NCBI RefSeq assembly: GCF_030161255.1
Contig: NZ_BSPX01000016.1
Coordinates: 1-64,000 of the forward strand
DNA length: 64,000 nucleotides
Source of the DNA: Zoogloea oryzae
GTDB lineage: Bacteria > Pseudomonadota > Gammaproteobacteria > Burkholderiales > Rhodocyclaceae
Reading direction: 5' to 3'
Shown here: one piece after another, positions 55,242 to 64,000 of the stretch
Layout: the number at the start of each line of letters is the position of its first letter
Numbering within the stretch: position 1 is the first letter of the stretch
The notes under the pieces: generated by a model
Database searches by the model: none
What the model was told of the DNA's origin: nothing
The model's input: only the letters and a program-made list of their open reading frames with translations
Program-made: the position numbers and the translations under genes

Positions 55242-56411
55242 TCAGGCGTAGCGGCGCAGGCGCAGCGAGAAATCCTCGAGCTGGCGGATGCCGCTTTGCT
55301 CGGCGCGGGCGATCCAGTCCTGCAGTTGCTGCAGGAGCTGCTCGCTGCTGGCGGAGGAGCGCGCCCACAGGGCGGTGAGCTCGTCACGCATCATCACCAC
55401 GGTTTCGAGGCGTTTGCTGTCCTTCAGCACGGTGGCGAGGCGCTGGCGCTCCTCGGCGCACAGCTGGCCTTCTTCGGCCGCGAGCCAGCGGCGCAGTTCG
55501 CGCACGGTGAACTTGCCTTCGGACTGGGCCTTGAGCGCGGTGAATTCTTCCTGGGCGATGGCCTTCAGGCTCTGCACGTAGCGGGTCATCACGTCGTAGC
55601 GGTGGGTGATGATGGCCTGGAGGGTGTCGAAGTCGGCGCGGGCCTTGGCGGCGCCGAAGCGCGGCGTCGGGATGGTCTTCTTGACGTGGGCGAGGCCGAG
55701 CATCTCGAGGATGCGGATGTACATCCAGCCGATGTCGAACTCGTACCAGCGGGCCGACAGCTTGGCCGAGGTGGCAAAGCTGTGGTGGTTGTTGTGGAGC
55801 TCTTCGCCGCCGATCAGGATGCCCCACGGAAGCAGGTTGGTGGAGGCGTCGGAGCAGTTGTAGTTGCGGTAGCCCCAGAAGTGGCCCAGGCCGTTGATGA
55901 CCCCGGCCGCCCAGAAGGGAATCCACACCATCTGCACGCCCCAGATCAGCACGCCCGGCCAGATGCCGAAGAGCAGCAGGTCGGCCGCCAGCATCACCAG
56001 GATGCCGGACTTGGGAAAGCGCGAGAACAGCTTGCGTTCGAAGGCGTCATCCGGCGTGCCGTGACCGTAGCGCTGGATGGTCTCCTTGTTGCGGGCTTCC
56101 TTCACGTAGAGGAAGACACCGGTCCACAGCACCTTGTTGATGCCGTGGATCTGCGGGCTGTGGGGGTCTTCGGCGGTCTCGCACTTGGCGTGGTGCTTGC
56201 GGTGGATGGCCGCCCACTCCTTGGTGACCATGCCGGTGGTGAGCCACAGCCAGAAACGGAAGAACAGGGCCGGCAGCGGGTGCAGGTCGAGCGCCCGGTG
56301 CGCCTGGTGACGGTGCAGGAAAATGGTGACCGAGGCGATGGTGACATGGGTCATCGCCAGCGTGACGACAACGTAGCCCCACCAGGGCAGATCGAGCAGT
56401 CCGGAGAACAT
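55242..56411 (-). CDS. Acyl-CoA/fatty-acid desaturase
   Basis: 389 residues. The three His boxes of membrane di-iron desaturases are present: H-R-H-Q-A-H, H-R-K-H-H and H-N-N-H-H, with four helices. It would insert a double bond (probably delta-9) into acyl chains. A further 130-residue hydrophilic C-terminal region, helical and charged, exceeds the usual desaturase end. ATG at 56411; TAGAAT at 56456-56451 upstream is a likely -10. Confidence 0.9.
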   Translation of the reverse strand: MFSGLLDLPWWGYVVVTLAMTHVTIASVTIFLHRHQAHRALDLHPLPALFFRFWLWLTTGMVTKEWAAIHRKHHAKCETAEDPHSPQIHGINKVLWTGVFLYVKEARNKETIQRYGHGTPDDAFERKLFSRFPKSGILVMLAADLLLFGIWPGVLIWGVQMVWIPFWAAGVINGLGHFWGYRNYNCSDASTNLLPWGILIGGEELHNNHHSFATSAKLSARWYEFDIGWMYIRILEMLGLAHVKKTIPTPRFGAAKARADFDTLQAIITHRYDVMTRYVQSLKAIAQEEFTALKAQSEGKFTVRELRRWLAAEEGQLCAEERQRLATVLKDSKRLETVVMMRDELTALWARSSASSEQLLQQLQDWIARAEQSGIRQLEDFSLRLRRYA

Positions 56412-56450
56412 CGGCAGTGCGTTCCTTGAAATATTGGGTTCAACCGCCCG

Positions 56451-56456
56451 ATTCTA
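56451..56456 (-). promoter_or_regulatory. Candidate -10 box (TAGAAT) of the desaturase gene
   Basis: TAGAAT on the - strand, 39 bp before the ATG at 56411, the same form as for glnB, gltX and uvrD. Confidence 0.4.
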
Positions 56457-56506
56457 GTCGAGCGCCGTGGGCAAACCAAGACAGATCAGCGGTTTACCCC
56501 ATATCG

Positions 56507-57814
56507 TCAGGAAGGCGGGTTGTCTTTAGTCGACACCGCCACGTCGCCGAGGATCCGTACCTCGCGCTGGGGGAAGGGAATCTCGATGCCTTCGGCCTTG
56601 AAGCGCCGCCAGATTTCCAGGTTGATCGCCGAGCGGATGCCCAGGGTGCCCTCGGCCGGATCGCGGATCCAGAAGCCCAGCTGGAGGTTGATGCCGCTGT
56701 CGGCAAAGGCCTCGACGAAGGCGCCGGGGGCCGGGTCCTTCATCACCCGCGGCTGGTGGTGGGCCGCCTCGACGAGGATGGCCATGGCCTTCTCGAGATC
56801 GGTGGCGTAGCTCACCTGGATCGGCAGCGAAATGCGCACCTTGGGATCGGTGAAGGTTTCGTTCTGCACCACCGAGCCGACCAGGGTCTCGTTGGGGACG
56901 ATGGATTCGATGCCGGTCATGCCCTTGAGCACGGTGTAGCGGGTGGTGATCTGGCTCACCACGCCCCGCTCGGTGCCCACCGAGATCAGGTTGCCCATGC
57001 GGATCGAGCGATCCAGCAGCAGGATGAAGCCGGCCACGTAGTTGGCGGCGATCTTCTGCAGGCCGAGACCCAGGCCCACGCCCAGCGCGCCGCCAAACAC
57101 CGACAGGGCGGTGAGATCGATGCCCACCAGCGGCAGGCTGATGGTAACCGCGAGCACCAGCAGCAGCGCCTTGGAGAGCCGCGCGAACACCAGCTGGAGG
57201 TTGGAATCCAGCCCCTCGGTGCGCATCAGCCGGCTTTCGAGCACGCCGGCGGCCCACATCGCCACCAGCATCGTGACCATCACCGTCAGCGCGCCCTGCA
57301 GCAGCATCCACAGGTTGATCTTGGCCTTGCCGACAGTAAAGCCGATCTGCTCCAGCCCGTCGATCACCGTGGGCAGCACGCCGATGATCTGCAGGGCCAC
57401 GACGATCCACGCGGCGGTGGCGAAGAAGCGCTCGAAGCTGGCCAGCCAGCCGGCCCTGGGAAAGCTGCGCTTGAGGGCATGCACCGTGAGCCGGATGGCC
57501 GCCATCGCGCCCAGCAGCGGCACCGCCAGCTTGAAGAGATTCACGTGGTGCCAGTGGCCGAGGATGATGCGCGCCACCACCACCAGCCCCAGGGCGGTGA
57601 GGGGGAAGATCACCCGGCGCAGGCCCTCCTCGCCGGCGCCGGCCAGGCTGGGGTTGGCTTCGCGGCGGCGGCGCAGCACGCCCTTGATCTGGCGGGTGAT
57701 GAGCCCTGCCAGCACCAGGCACACGGCCAGCGCGCCCACCTGCCAGAAGATGGCCGGCTGCTGCACGTCCTTCCACAAGTCGATCAGCAGTTCAGCGATC
57801 TGATTCTCTTCCAT
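56507..57814 (-). CDS. MscS-family mechanosensitive channel
   Basis: 435 residues, larger than E. coli MscS (286). Four or more N-terminal helices precede the MscS pore helix with G-G-A-L-G-V-G-L-G-L-G-L-Q-K and the following N-Y-V-A-G-F-I-L-L-L-D-R beta-domain start. The C-terminal cytoplasmic domain is complete. It would open on membrane tension. It overlaps the PLD-like gene by 23 bases. Confidence 0.92.
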   Translation of the reverse strand: MEENQIAELLIDLWKDVQQPAIFWQVGALAVCLVLAGLITRQIKGVLRRRREANPSLAGAGEEGLRRVIFPLTALGLVVVARIILGHWHHVNLFKLAVPLLGAMAAIRLTVHALKRSFPRAGWLASFERFFATAAWIVVALQIIGVLPTVIDGLEQIGFTVGKAKINLWMLLQGALTVMVTMLVAMWAAGVLESRLMRTEGLDSNLQLVFARLSKALLLVLAVTISLPLVGIDLTALSVFGGALGVGLGLGLQKIAANYVAGFILLLDRSIRMGNLISVGTERGVVSQITTRYTVLKGMTGIESIVPNETLVGSVVQNETFTDPKVRISLPIQVSYATDLEKAMAILVEAAHHQPRVMKDPAPGAFVEAFADSGINLQLGFWIRDPAEGTLGIRSAINLEIWRRFKAEGIEIPFPQREVRILGDVAVSTKDNPPS

Positions 57815-58403
57815 CCTGTTTTCCTCGTCTTGCCGGCAGATCGTCCAGGCTGTCCAGGCGCAGGGCTTCGGCCCGGTGGCGTTGCCAGTTGCGGGCGTAA
57901 GCCTGGGCCAGCGCGGGGTTGTCGCGCAGGATCAGCATGTTCTCGGCATTGGCCACCCGCGCAGAGCGGGTGAAGTTGTACGAGCCGGTGGCCACCGCCC
58001 CATGGCGCGAGGCCGGGTCGATGATCATCAGCTTGTTGTGGGCGATGTTGTAACGTGTTTCGACCGCCACGGGAATACCCGCGTTGAGTAACTCGGGCAT
58101 CACGCTGAGCGAGTTCGGCCGGTTGGATTCTGCGTCGAGCAGCGCCTCGACGCGCACGCCGCGGCGGTGGGCGGCGATCAGGCCCCGGGCGAGGGGCTTG
58201 CTCGTAAACAGATAGGCCTGCACCAGGATTTGTTCCCGTGCGCCGTCGATCGCTTCGAGCAGGGCCTGCTCGGGGTCGTTCCAGGGGGAGAAGGCGAGCT
58301 CGACCCGCCCGTGGGCGGGCAGGTTGATCGTGGGTTCGCGCTCGGCCGCCGTCACCTGGGCGGCCAGCACGAGGGCCAGCCAGCCCAGCCGGCGGAAGTG
58401 CAT
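57792..58403 (-). CDS. Phospholipase D-family protein (single HKD, secreted)
   Basis: 203 residues. Signal peptide of about 20 residues (ends V-T-A-A-E). A single HKD motif, H-N-K-L-M-I-I-D, is followed by the G-S-Y-N-F-T segment, as in Nuc-type endonucleases and small PLD proteins that act as dimers. Periplasmic nuclease or phosphodiesterase is likely. Its stop overlaps the MscS start; its ATG (58403) overlaps the stop of the RsmB gene. Confidence 0.88.
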   Translation of the reverse strand: MHFRRLGWLALVLAAQVTAAEREPTINLPAHGRVELAFSPWNDPEQALLEAIDGAREQILVQAYLFTSKPLARGLIAAHRRGVRVEALLDAESNRPNSLSVMPELLNAGIPVAVETRYNIAHNKLMIIDPASRHGAVATGSYNFTRSARVANAENMLILRDNPALAQAYARNWQRHRAEALRLDSLDDLPARRGKQDGRESDR

Positions 58404-59662
58404 CAGCCCTGGCGCTCCAGCACCGCGGCAAAGAAGCCGTCGGTGTCGTGGTCGGCCGGGGTGAGGCGCAGCTGTTCGCCACAGGCGATCTCGATGCCCT
58501 GCTTGCCCAGCACCTCTTCGGCGCTCAGGGCCACGAAGCCCGGGTTGGCTTCCAGGAAGGCGGCGACAATGGCTTCGTTCTCTTCGGGCAGGATGCTGCA
58601 GGTGGCGTACACCAGCCGGCCGCCCGGCTTCACGAGGCGCGCGGCGCTGGCCAGGATCGCGGCCTGCTTGACGGTGAGCTCGGCCAGCGCCTCGGGGCTC
58701 TGGCGCCATTTGAGATCCGGGTTGCGGCGCAGGGTGCCGAGGCCGCTGCACGGGGCATCCACCAGCACCCGGTCGATCTTGCCGGCGAGGCGCTTGACCC
58801 GCGGGTCGTTCTCGCTGGCGATCACCACCGGGTGGATGTTGGAGAGGCCGGAGCGGGCCATGCGCGGCTTGAGCTTGGACAGCCGCTTGTCGGACACGTC
58901 AAAGGCGTACAGCCGGCCGGAGTTGCGCATCAGCGCACCCAGCAGCAGCGTTTTGCCGCCGGCGCCGGCGCAGAAGTCCACGACCATCTCGCCGCGCTTG
59001 GGCTGGAGCAGGAAACCCAGCAGCTGGCTGCCTTCGTCCTGCACCTCGAAGCTGCCGTCGAGGAACTGCGGGTGCTTTTGCAGCGCGGGCTTGCCTTCGA
59101 GGCGCACGGCGAGCGGCGAATACCGCCCCGGGGCGCAGGCGATGCCGTCGGCGCGGAGCTTTTCAACCAGCGCGTCGCGGTCGAGCTTGAGGCTGTTGGC
59201 GCGCAGGTCGAGGGGCGCCGGGCGGTTGAGGCTCTGGGCGAGGGCCAGCACCTCGGCCTCGCTGCGGCTCGCCAGCAGGCGCTCGGCCAGCCAGTCGGGC
59301 AGGTCGGCGCTCTCGGCGAAGCTCAGCTCGCCGATCTCGCGGCCCTTCACCTGGGTGAAGAAGTCGGTGTCGCGGCCGTGCAGGCCGTCGCCCAGCTGGC
59401 GGAGGGTGAGGCCCTCGACGCGGGCGAGCCAGGCGAGCACCAGCTTGCGGGTGGAGACGTCCTCGCCGCACAGGCGCTCGAGGGTGCGCAGGCGGCGCAG
59501 CACGCCATAGACCGCCTCGGCGACGAAGGCCCGGTCGCGGGCGCCGAGTTCGCGCAGGTCGCGGAAATAACGGGACAGCACCGAGTCGGCGGGGTAGTCA
59601 AAGCGCAGGACGGAACGGAGGGCCTGGCTGGCGGACTGGATCTGGGCGGCGGTAATGGTCAT
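58403..59662 (-). CDS. rsmB: RsmB/NOP-family 16S rRNA (cytosine-5) methyltransferase
   Basis: 419 residues. The N-terminal helical part resembles the NusB-like domain of RsmB. The SAM domain has D-F-C-A-G-A-G-G-K-T, D-A-P-C-S-G-L-G and Y-A-T-C-S-I-L-P-E-E-N, containing both catalytic Cys residues. RsmB makes m5C967 in 16S rRNA. I cannot rule out another member of the NOP/NSUN family, so the gene symbol is a probable one. ATG at 59662. Confidence 0.85.
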   Translation of the reverse strand: MTITAAQIQSASQALRSVLRFDYPADSVLSRYFRDLRELGARDRAFVAEAVYGVLRRLRTLERLCGEDVSTRKLVLAWLARVEGLTLRQLGDGLHGRDTDFFTQVKGREIGELSFAESADLPDWLAERLLASRSEAEVLALAQSLNRPAPLDLRANSLKLDRDALVEKLRADGIACAPGRYSPLAVRLEGKPALQKHPQFLDGSFEVQDEGSQLLGFLLQPKRGEMVVDFCAGAGGKTLLLGALMRNSGRLYAFDVSDKRLSKLKPRMARSGLSNIHPVVIASENDPRVKRLAGKIDRVLVDAPCSGLGTLRRNPDLKWRQSPEALAELTVKQAAILASAARLVKPGGRLVYATCSILPEENEAIVAAFLEANPGFVALSAEEVLGKQGIEIACGEQLRLTPADHDTDGFFAAVLERQG

Positions 59663-59689
59663 GGAAATCCGATACTGATTGCTGTGTTC

Positions 59690-59712
59690 TGTAGGCCGGG
59701 CTTGCACCCGGC
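59690..59712 (+). repeat. Variant REP-like palindrome (copy 5)
   Basis: TGTAG followed by GCCGGGCTTGCACCCGGC, a six-bp stem. It keeps the GTAG head but differs in the stem from the four copies around sec. Located between the rsmB and DUF3108 genes. Confidence 0.55.
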
Positions 59713-59756
59713 GGGGGCGGCGCGAAGGCGGCCCGGGGGCGGAGTCTAAACCGAAG

Positions 59757-60872
59757 TCACTCCTTGGCGGCAGCCCGGGCGCCGAGATCGACGCCGGTGG
59801 CCACCTGATCGAGCACGTCGCCGTTCTTGTCGGTGATCTTGAGGCGCACCGGCAGGTTGGCGTAATCGCGGGCGAGCCAGATGTCGATCTTGAGCTCGCC
59901 CCGGTGCCCCGTGCTGCCGAGATGGTAGGCCGAAACCTTGCCGGCGGGGATGTCCAGCTCCTCGATGCCGAGGTTCTCGATCACCGAGCGCACCGCGCTC
60001 TTGCCGGTGACCACCAGCAGCTCGGCGCGCAGCGGGCCGTCGGGCTGGAAGGACAGGTGATGCATCAGCGACAGCACATCCTGGTCGCCTTCGGCGATGG
60101 AGAACTCACGCTGGCGGTCGCCGGCCACCAGCACGACCTTGGCGGACGACCAGTCGAAATCGGCGCGCTCCTTCATCTGGCCGTCGCGCTCGACGGTGAA
60201 TTTCTCGGGCAGCAGGCCCTTCGGCCCGATCCGCCCCTCGCTGCGCTGGACCATCCGGAACGGCTTGACCAGCCCGACGAGGCCGGAGGTTTCGATCACC
60301 GTCTCCATCGAGTAGTGCTCGTCGTCGTGGGTCCAGGCGTGGGTGGTGCGGCCGATGATGAAATTGCGCTCGCCGCGGATCACGTTGTACTGCACCTTGC
60401 CCGACGAGGCCCACAACTCGGCGATGCTGGGGCCGGCGGGTTTGCCGGTCTTGCCCTGGCCGCCCTTGCCGGTTTCGGTTTCGGGCGCGGGGGCGGGCGG
60501 GGTGTTGTCGGCGGGCTGGGTGTCGGTGCCGGCGACGGCGTCTTCGGTGCTTTCGGTGCCGCTGCCCGAGGTGGGATCGGGGGCGATGCTGGCCACCGGG
60601 CCGGTCGCCGCGGTGGGCTCGGCCGGTCGGGCCGGCTTGCGGGGTTTGGGCTTGGGACGCGGGGCTGGCGCATCGCCGAGGACGACGCGCTTCTCGTCGT
60701 CCACAGGGCGGATGCTGGGCTTGGGCAGGGGCGCGAGGCGCGCGTCGAGGGGCGGCAGCACGTTGGCCTCCTCGCTGGGCAGGCGCCAGCCGGGGATCAG
60801 CAGCACGGCCAGGTGCACCACCGCCGACACGCCGACGGCGATCCACAGGCTGCGGTTTCGCGTGTCGCCCAC
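59757..60872 (-). CDS. DUF3108 protein with N-terminal membrane anchor
   Basis: 371 residues. One N-terminal helix (about 9-28), then a long Pro/Ala/Thr-rich linker (about 40-135) as in TonB-type envelope proteins, and a C-terminal DUF3108 beta-domain (about 140-360). Function unknown. GTG at 60872 is the start that keeps a short N-terminus before the helix; 10 bp after purN. Confidence 0.82.
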   Translation of the reverse strand: MGDTRNRSLWIAVGVSAVVHLAVLLIPGWRLPSEEANVLPPLDARLAPLPKPSIRPVDDEKRVVLGDAPAPRPKPKPRKPARPAEPTAATGPVASIAPDPTSGSGTESTEDAVAGTDTQPADNTPPAPAPETETGKGGQGKTGKPAGPSIAELWASSGKVQYNVIRGERNFIIGRTTHAWTHDDEHYSMETVIETSGLVGLVKPFRMVQRSEGRIGPKGLLPEKFTVERDGQMKERADFDWSSAKVVLVAGDRQREFSIAEGDQDVLSLMHHLSFQPDGPLRAELLVVTGKSAVRSVIENLGIEELDIPAGKVSAYHLGSTGHRGELKIDIWLARDYANLPVRLKITDKNGDVLDQVATGVDLGARAAAKE

Positions 60873-60882
60873 GATGCGCCGG

Positions 60883-61527
60883 TCAGCCCTCGACGGGCGG
60901 TACCGTCCAGCCGGCGGGGCCGGCGGGTTCGTCGGTCACCCGCACCTTGCCGTCGGCGGTGAGGCTGAGCCGATCCTCGACGAACCAGCGCACGGCCTGG
61001 GGGTAGATGCGGTGTTCCTGCACCAGCACCCGGGCGGCCAGGGCGGCTTCGTCGTCGCCATCCAGCACGGGCACGACGGCCTGGATCACGATGGGGCCAC
61101 AGTCGAGGGTCGGCGTGACGAAATGCACTGTGGTGCCGGCCACCCGCACGCCGGCCTCCAGCGCGCGCTGGTGGGTGTGCAGGCCCGGGAAGGACGGCAG
61201 CAGGCTGGGGTGGATATTGAGCAGGCGGCCGTTGTAGCGACCCACGAAGCCGTCGGTGAGCACGCGCATGAAGCCGGCCAGCACCACCAGATCGGGCTGG
61301 TGGGCGTCGATGGTTTCGGCCAGCGCGGCGTCGAAGGCCTCGCGGCTGGGGTAGGCCTTGTGATCGACCACCTGGGCGGCAATCCCGTGGCTGGCGGCAA
61401 AGGCCAGGCCGGCGGCGTCGGGGCGGTTGGAGATGACGGCGGCGATCTTCGCGCCCGGGATCTGCGCCCGGACGATGGCTTCCATGTTGCTGCCCCGGCC
61501 GGAGATCAGGATGACGATGTTTTTCAT
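60883..61527 (-). CDS. purN: Phosphoribosylglycinamide formyltransferase
   Basis: 214 residues, full length. Motifs L-I-S-G-R-G-S-N-M, A-G-F-M-R and N-I-H-P-S-L-L-P-S-F-P-G, plus the catalytic Asp in T-L-D-C-G-P-I, are all kept. It formylates GAR with 10-formyl-THF in purine synthesis. Confidence 0.96.
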   Translation of the reverse strand: MKNIVILISGRGSNMEAIVRAQIPGAKIAAVISNRPDAAGLAFAASHGIAAQVVDHKAYPSREAFDAALAETIDAHQPDLVVLAGFMRVLTDGFVGRYNGRLLNIHPSLLPSFPGLHTHQRALEAGVRVAGTTVHFVTPTLDCGPIVIQAVVPVLDGDDEAALAARVLVQEHRIYPQAVRWFVEDRLSLTADGKVRVTDEPAGPAGWTVPPVEG

Positions 61528-61537
61528 GAATGTGCTC

Positions 61538-62185
61538 TCAGCCCGCGGCCTGGGCGCGACGGCCCTTGAGCCAGCCGATGGCGACCGGCAGCAGCGAGAT
61601 GGCGATGATGCCGAGGATCACCACCGACAGGTTCTTCTTCACCACCGGCATGTTGCCGAAGCCATAGCCCAGCCAGGTGAGGGAGAAGATCCAGATGAAG
61701 CCGCCGAGGAAATCCAGCGCCACGAAGCGGGCGTAGGTCATGCGCGCCACGCCGGCCACGAAGGGGGCGAAGGTGCGCAGCAGCGGCAGGAAGCGGGCGA
61801 TGATGATGGTCTTGCCGCCGTGGGATTCGAAGTAGGAATGGGTCTTGTCGAAGGCCGCGCGGTTGAAGAAGCGGGAGTTCTCCCAGCGGAACACCTTGGG
61901 CCCGATGGTGTGGCCGATCCAGTAGTTGGTGTTGTCGCCCAGCACCGCCGCGGTCAGCAGCACCGCGCACAGGACCCAGATGTCCATGCCGCCGGTGGCG
62001 GCCAGCGCGCCGGCCACGAACAGCAGCGAATCACCCGGCAGGAAGGGGAAGATCACCAGCCCGGTCTCGCAGAAGATGATGAGGAACAGGATCACGTAGA
62101 TCCAGGTGCCGTACTGGGCGGTGAGGGCCGCCAGATGCACGTCGAGGTGCAGGATGATGTCGATGAAGGTGGTGAGGAGTTCCAT
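61538..62185 (-). CDS. DedA-family membrane protein
   Basis: 215 residues, five to six helices. Conserved F-L-P-G-D-S-L-L-F near residue 50, G-D-N-T-N-Y-W-I-G, and the A-R-F-L-P-L-L-R-T-F-A-P-F-V-A-G motif are those of DedA/SNARE-associated proteins, which are now linked to undecaprenyl-phosphate or phospholipid translocation. ATG at 62185 starts the conserved part. Confidence 0.93.
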   Translation of the reverse strand: MELLTTFIDIILHLDVHLAALTAQYGTWIYVILFLIIFCETGLVIFPFLPGDSLLFVAGALAATGGMDIWVLCAVLLTAAVLGDNTNYWIGHTIGPKVFRWENSRFFNRAAFDKTHSYFESHGGKTIIIARFLPLLRTFAPFVAGVARMTYARFVALDFLGGFIWIFSLTWLGYGFGNMPVVKKNLSVVILGIIAISLLPVAIGWLKGRRAQAAG

Positions 62186-62353
62186 TTGCCGCGCTGCAAA
62201 AATTTTGAAGGTCGCCCATGATACCGGAGCCGTCGCCGGGGTGCCGCCCGCCCGGACAGCCGGCTGCGGCAGATGCCACTGCCGGGCCCGGATGAATGAC
62301 GAAAACCTATTCCGGGCAGCGCCGATCATGCCGGCGGCTGCCCGGGGCGGGCA

Positions 62354-64000
62354 TCAGCCCAGGGCCTTGCCGACGATCTCGGCCACGTCCGGCGACAGGC
62401 CTTCGGTGGCGGCGACCTGTTCCAGCGCCACGCGGATGCGGGCCTGGATCTCCGGCGTGAACTTGCGCCAGCCTTCCAGCGCCCGGGCCATGCGCGAGGC
62501 GACCTGCGGGTTGTTGCGATCAAGCGCCACCACCTGCTCGGCCCAGAAGGCGTAGCCGGCGCCATCCGGCCGGTGGAACTCGGCGGCGTTGCTCTTGAAG
62601 TAGCCGCCCAGCAGCGAATACACCTTGTTGGGGTTGGACAGGCTGAAGGCCGGGTTGGCCATCAGCGCGCGCACCTGATCCAGCGTGGTGGGCGCGGCAT
62701 CGGACCAGCGCCAGGCGGTGGCCTGGAGCATGAACCACTTGTCGAGCACCAGCGCGTCATCGCGGTAGCGGTCGTGGAAGGCGGCCAGGGCCTCGGTGCG
62801 TTGCGGGGCGTCGCTCTGCACCAGCGCGGCGAGGGCGCCGTAGCGCTCGGTCATGTTGCCGGCGTGCTCGAACTGCTTGGCGGCCAGGTCGATGGCGGTG
62901 GGGCCACCCCACGCGGCGAGATAGCGCAGGCACAGGTTGCGCAGGCTGCGCTTGCCGGCGTCGGCCGGGTGGTAGCGGTATTCGCCTTCCACTTCCAGAT
63001 CCAGGTAGCGACCGAGGAAATCGGCCTGCATGGCCTGGCCGACTTCGCGCATCAGGTGGATCAGCGCGGCGCGGAGCGGCGCCGGATCGGCCGGCTGCAT
63101 GCGCTCCAGCAGATAGGCTTCGGACGGCAGGGCCAGGGTTTCGGCGACGAAGGCCGGGTCGAGGCTTTCATTGACCAGCAGCGCCCGGAAGGCGTGGCCG
63201 AAGGCCTGGGGCACTTCCAGCTTGCGGCCGGCGGCGGCATCGGCGGCGAGGCCCAGCACCACGCGCTCCATGAAGCGCTGGGCGGCATCCCAGCGGTTGA
63301 ACGGGTCGGCGTCATGGGCCATGCGGAAGGCGAGGCGTTCGTCGTCCTCGTCGATCTCGAGGATCACCGGCGCGGAGTAGCCGCGCAGCACCGACGGCAC
63401 CGGCTCGGCAGCGAGGCCGGTGAAACGCCAGCTGCGGCTGGCCTCCTTCAGGTTGAGCACGCGGGTGGTGTCGCCCGCATTGGCTTCGCCTTCGAGGCGC
63501 AGGGGCAGGTCGGCGCCATCGGGCCCGATCAGGCCCACGGCCACCGGGATGTGCAGGGGCAGCTTTTCAGGCTGGCCGGGCGTCGGCGGGGTGGACTGGC
63601 TGAGGGTGAGGGTGTAGGTGCCGGTGGCGGCATCCCAGGCGCCTTCGGCCTTGAGGCGCGGCGTGCCGGCCTGGCTGTACCAGCGCATGAAGAGGTCGAG
63701 ATCGGCGCCGTTGGCCTCGGCCATGCAGCCCACGAAGTCGTCGCAGGTCACGGCCTGACCGTCGTGGTACGAGAAGTACAGATCCATCCCGTTGCGGAAG
63801 CCTTCGCGGCCCAGCAGGGTGAGGATCATCCGGATCACCTCGGCGCCCTTCTGGTACACCGTGGCGGTGTAGAAGTTGTTGATCTCCTGGTAGCTGTCCG
63901 GGCGGATCGGGTGGGCCATCGGGCCGGCGTCTTCGGGGAACTGCCCGCTGCGCAGGCCGCGCACGTTGGCGATGCGGGTGACGGCGCGGGCGGATGCAGC
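62354..64000 (-). CDS. pepN: Aminopeptidase N, C-terminal part (5' end outside window)
   Basis: 549 codons to the right edge, open throughout. The sequence A-R-A-V-T-R-I-A-N-V-R-G-L near the edge and P-M-A-H-P-I-R-P-D-S-Y, then Y-T-A-T-V-Y-Q-K-G-A-E-V-I-R-M are as in E. coli PepN. The remaining part is the beta-domain and the large helical C-terminal domain (DUF3458). The zinc site H-E-x-x-H lies outside the window. Cytoplasmic M1 metallo-aminopeptidase. No clear terminator follows. Confidence 0.95.
   Translation of the reverse strand, partial: AASARAVTRIANVRGLRSGQFPEDAGPMAHPIRPDSYQEINNFYTATVYQKGAEVIRMILTLLGREGFRNGMDLYFSYHDGQAVTCDDFVGCMAEANGADLDLFMRWYSQAGTPRLKAEGAWDAATGTYTLTLSQSTPPTPGQPEKLPLHIPVAVGLIGPDGADLPLRLEGEANAGDTTRVLNLKEASRSWRFTGLAAEPVPSVLRGYSAPVILEIDEDDERLAFRMAHDADPFNRWDAAQRFMERVVLGLAADAAAGRKLEVPQAFGHAFRALLVNESLDPAFVAETLALPSEAYLLERMQPADPAPLRAALIHLMREVGQAMQADFLGRYLDLEVEGEYRYHPADAGKRSLRNLCLRYLAAWGGPTAIDLAAKQFEHAGNMTERYGALAALVQSDAPQRTEALAAFHDRYRDDALVLDKWFMLQATAWRWSDAAPTTLDQVRALMANPAFSLSNPNKVYSLLGGYFKSNAAEFHRPDGAGYAFWAEQVVALDRNNPQVASRMARALEGWRKFTPEIQARIRVALEQVAATEGLSPDVAEIVGKALG

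Overview
The window reads as chromosome of a high-GC betaproteobacterium. The nadE-glnB-gltX order, the yajC-secD-secF block, the MnmC type and overall protein similarity suggest Rhodocyclales (Azoarcus/Thauera/Zoogloea-like), but that placement is an inference from recognised families and no database was searched. No rRNA, tRNA, CRISPR array, phage or insertion sequence was found.

Layout. (1) 1-10.8 kb: the 3' end of a probable signalling protein, an MFS permease, a DUF482/GNAT-like acyltransferase, an AT-richer two-domain immunity-like protein, then nadE, glnB and gltX, a glycine-zipper envelope protein, and mnmC. (2) 11.0-33.9 kb, all on +: a 17-gene surface-glycan cluster. It contains a Wzm/Wzt-type ABC exporter, a methyltransferase with a long tandem-repeat coiled coil, a GT9-WbsX fusion, an acyltransferase-polytopic fusion with a free-standing paralogue of its second half, three heptose genes (hldA, hldD, gmhA), and a HAD-UbiA / DprE1-like / DprE2-like trio that looks like a lipid-linked D-arabinofuranose supply route. 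It ends with a reductase/epimerase, an FAD oxidoreductase, a GtrA-type protein and a YbhN-type membrane protein. Many junctions are 4-base stop/start overlaps, so the cluster is probably one transcript or a few long ones.

(3) 34.0-47.0 kb, all on -: an enlarged kdp potassium operon. A 30-codon membrane ORF and kdpF precede kdpA, kdpB and kdpC. Seven genes then sit between kdpC and kdpDE: a TorF-type porin, a PtsN-like EIIA(Ntr), an acetylglutamate-kinase homologue that has lost its catalytic motifs, a hypothetical protein, a small CxxC protein, a GNAT-like protein and a CorA-like channel. A TTTATA-type repeat resembling a KdpE operator lies upstream. PtsN is known to control KdpD in E. coli, so a dedicated PtsN copy here makes regulatory sense. 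This block is the best candidate for an undescribed system.

(4) 47.4-64 kb: mostly housekeeping genes. These are secF, secD and yajC with REP-like palindromes around them, a small orphan gene with its own terminator, uvrD, a DUF192 protein, an RluE-like pseudouridine synthase, an acyl desaturase, an MscS channel, a PLD-family protein, an RsmB-type methyltransferase, a DUF3108 protein, purN, a DedA protein and the 3' part of pepN running off the right edge.
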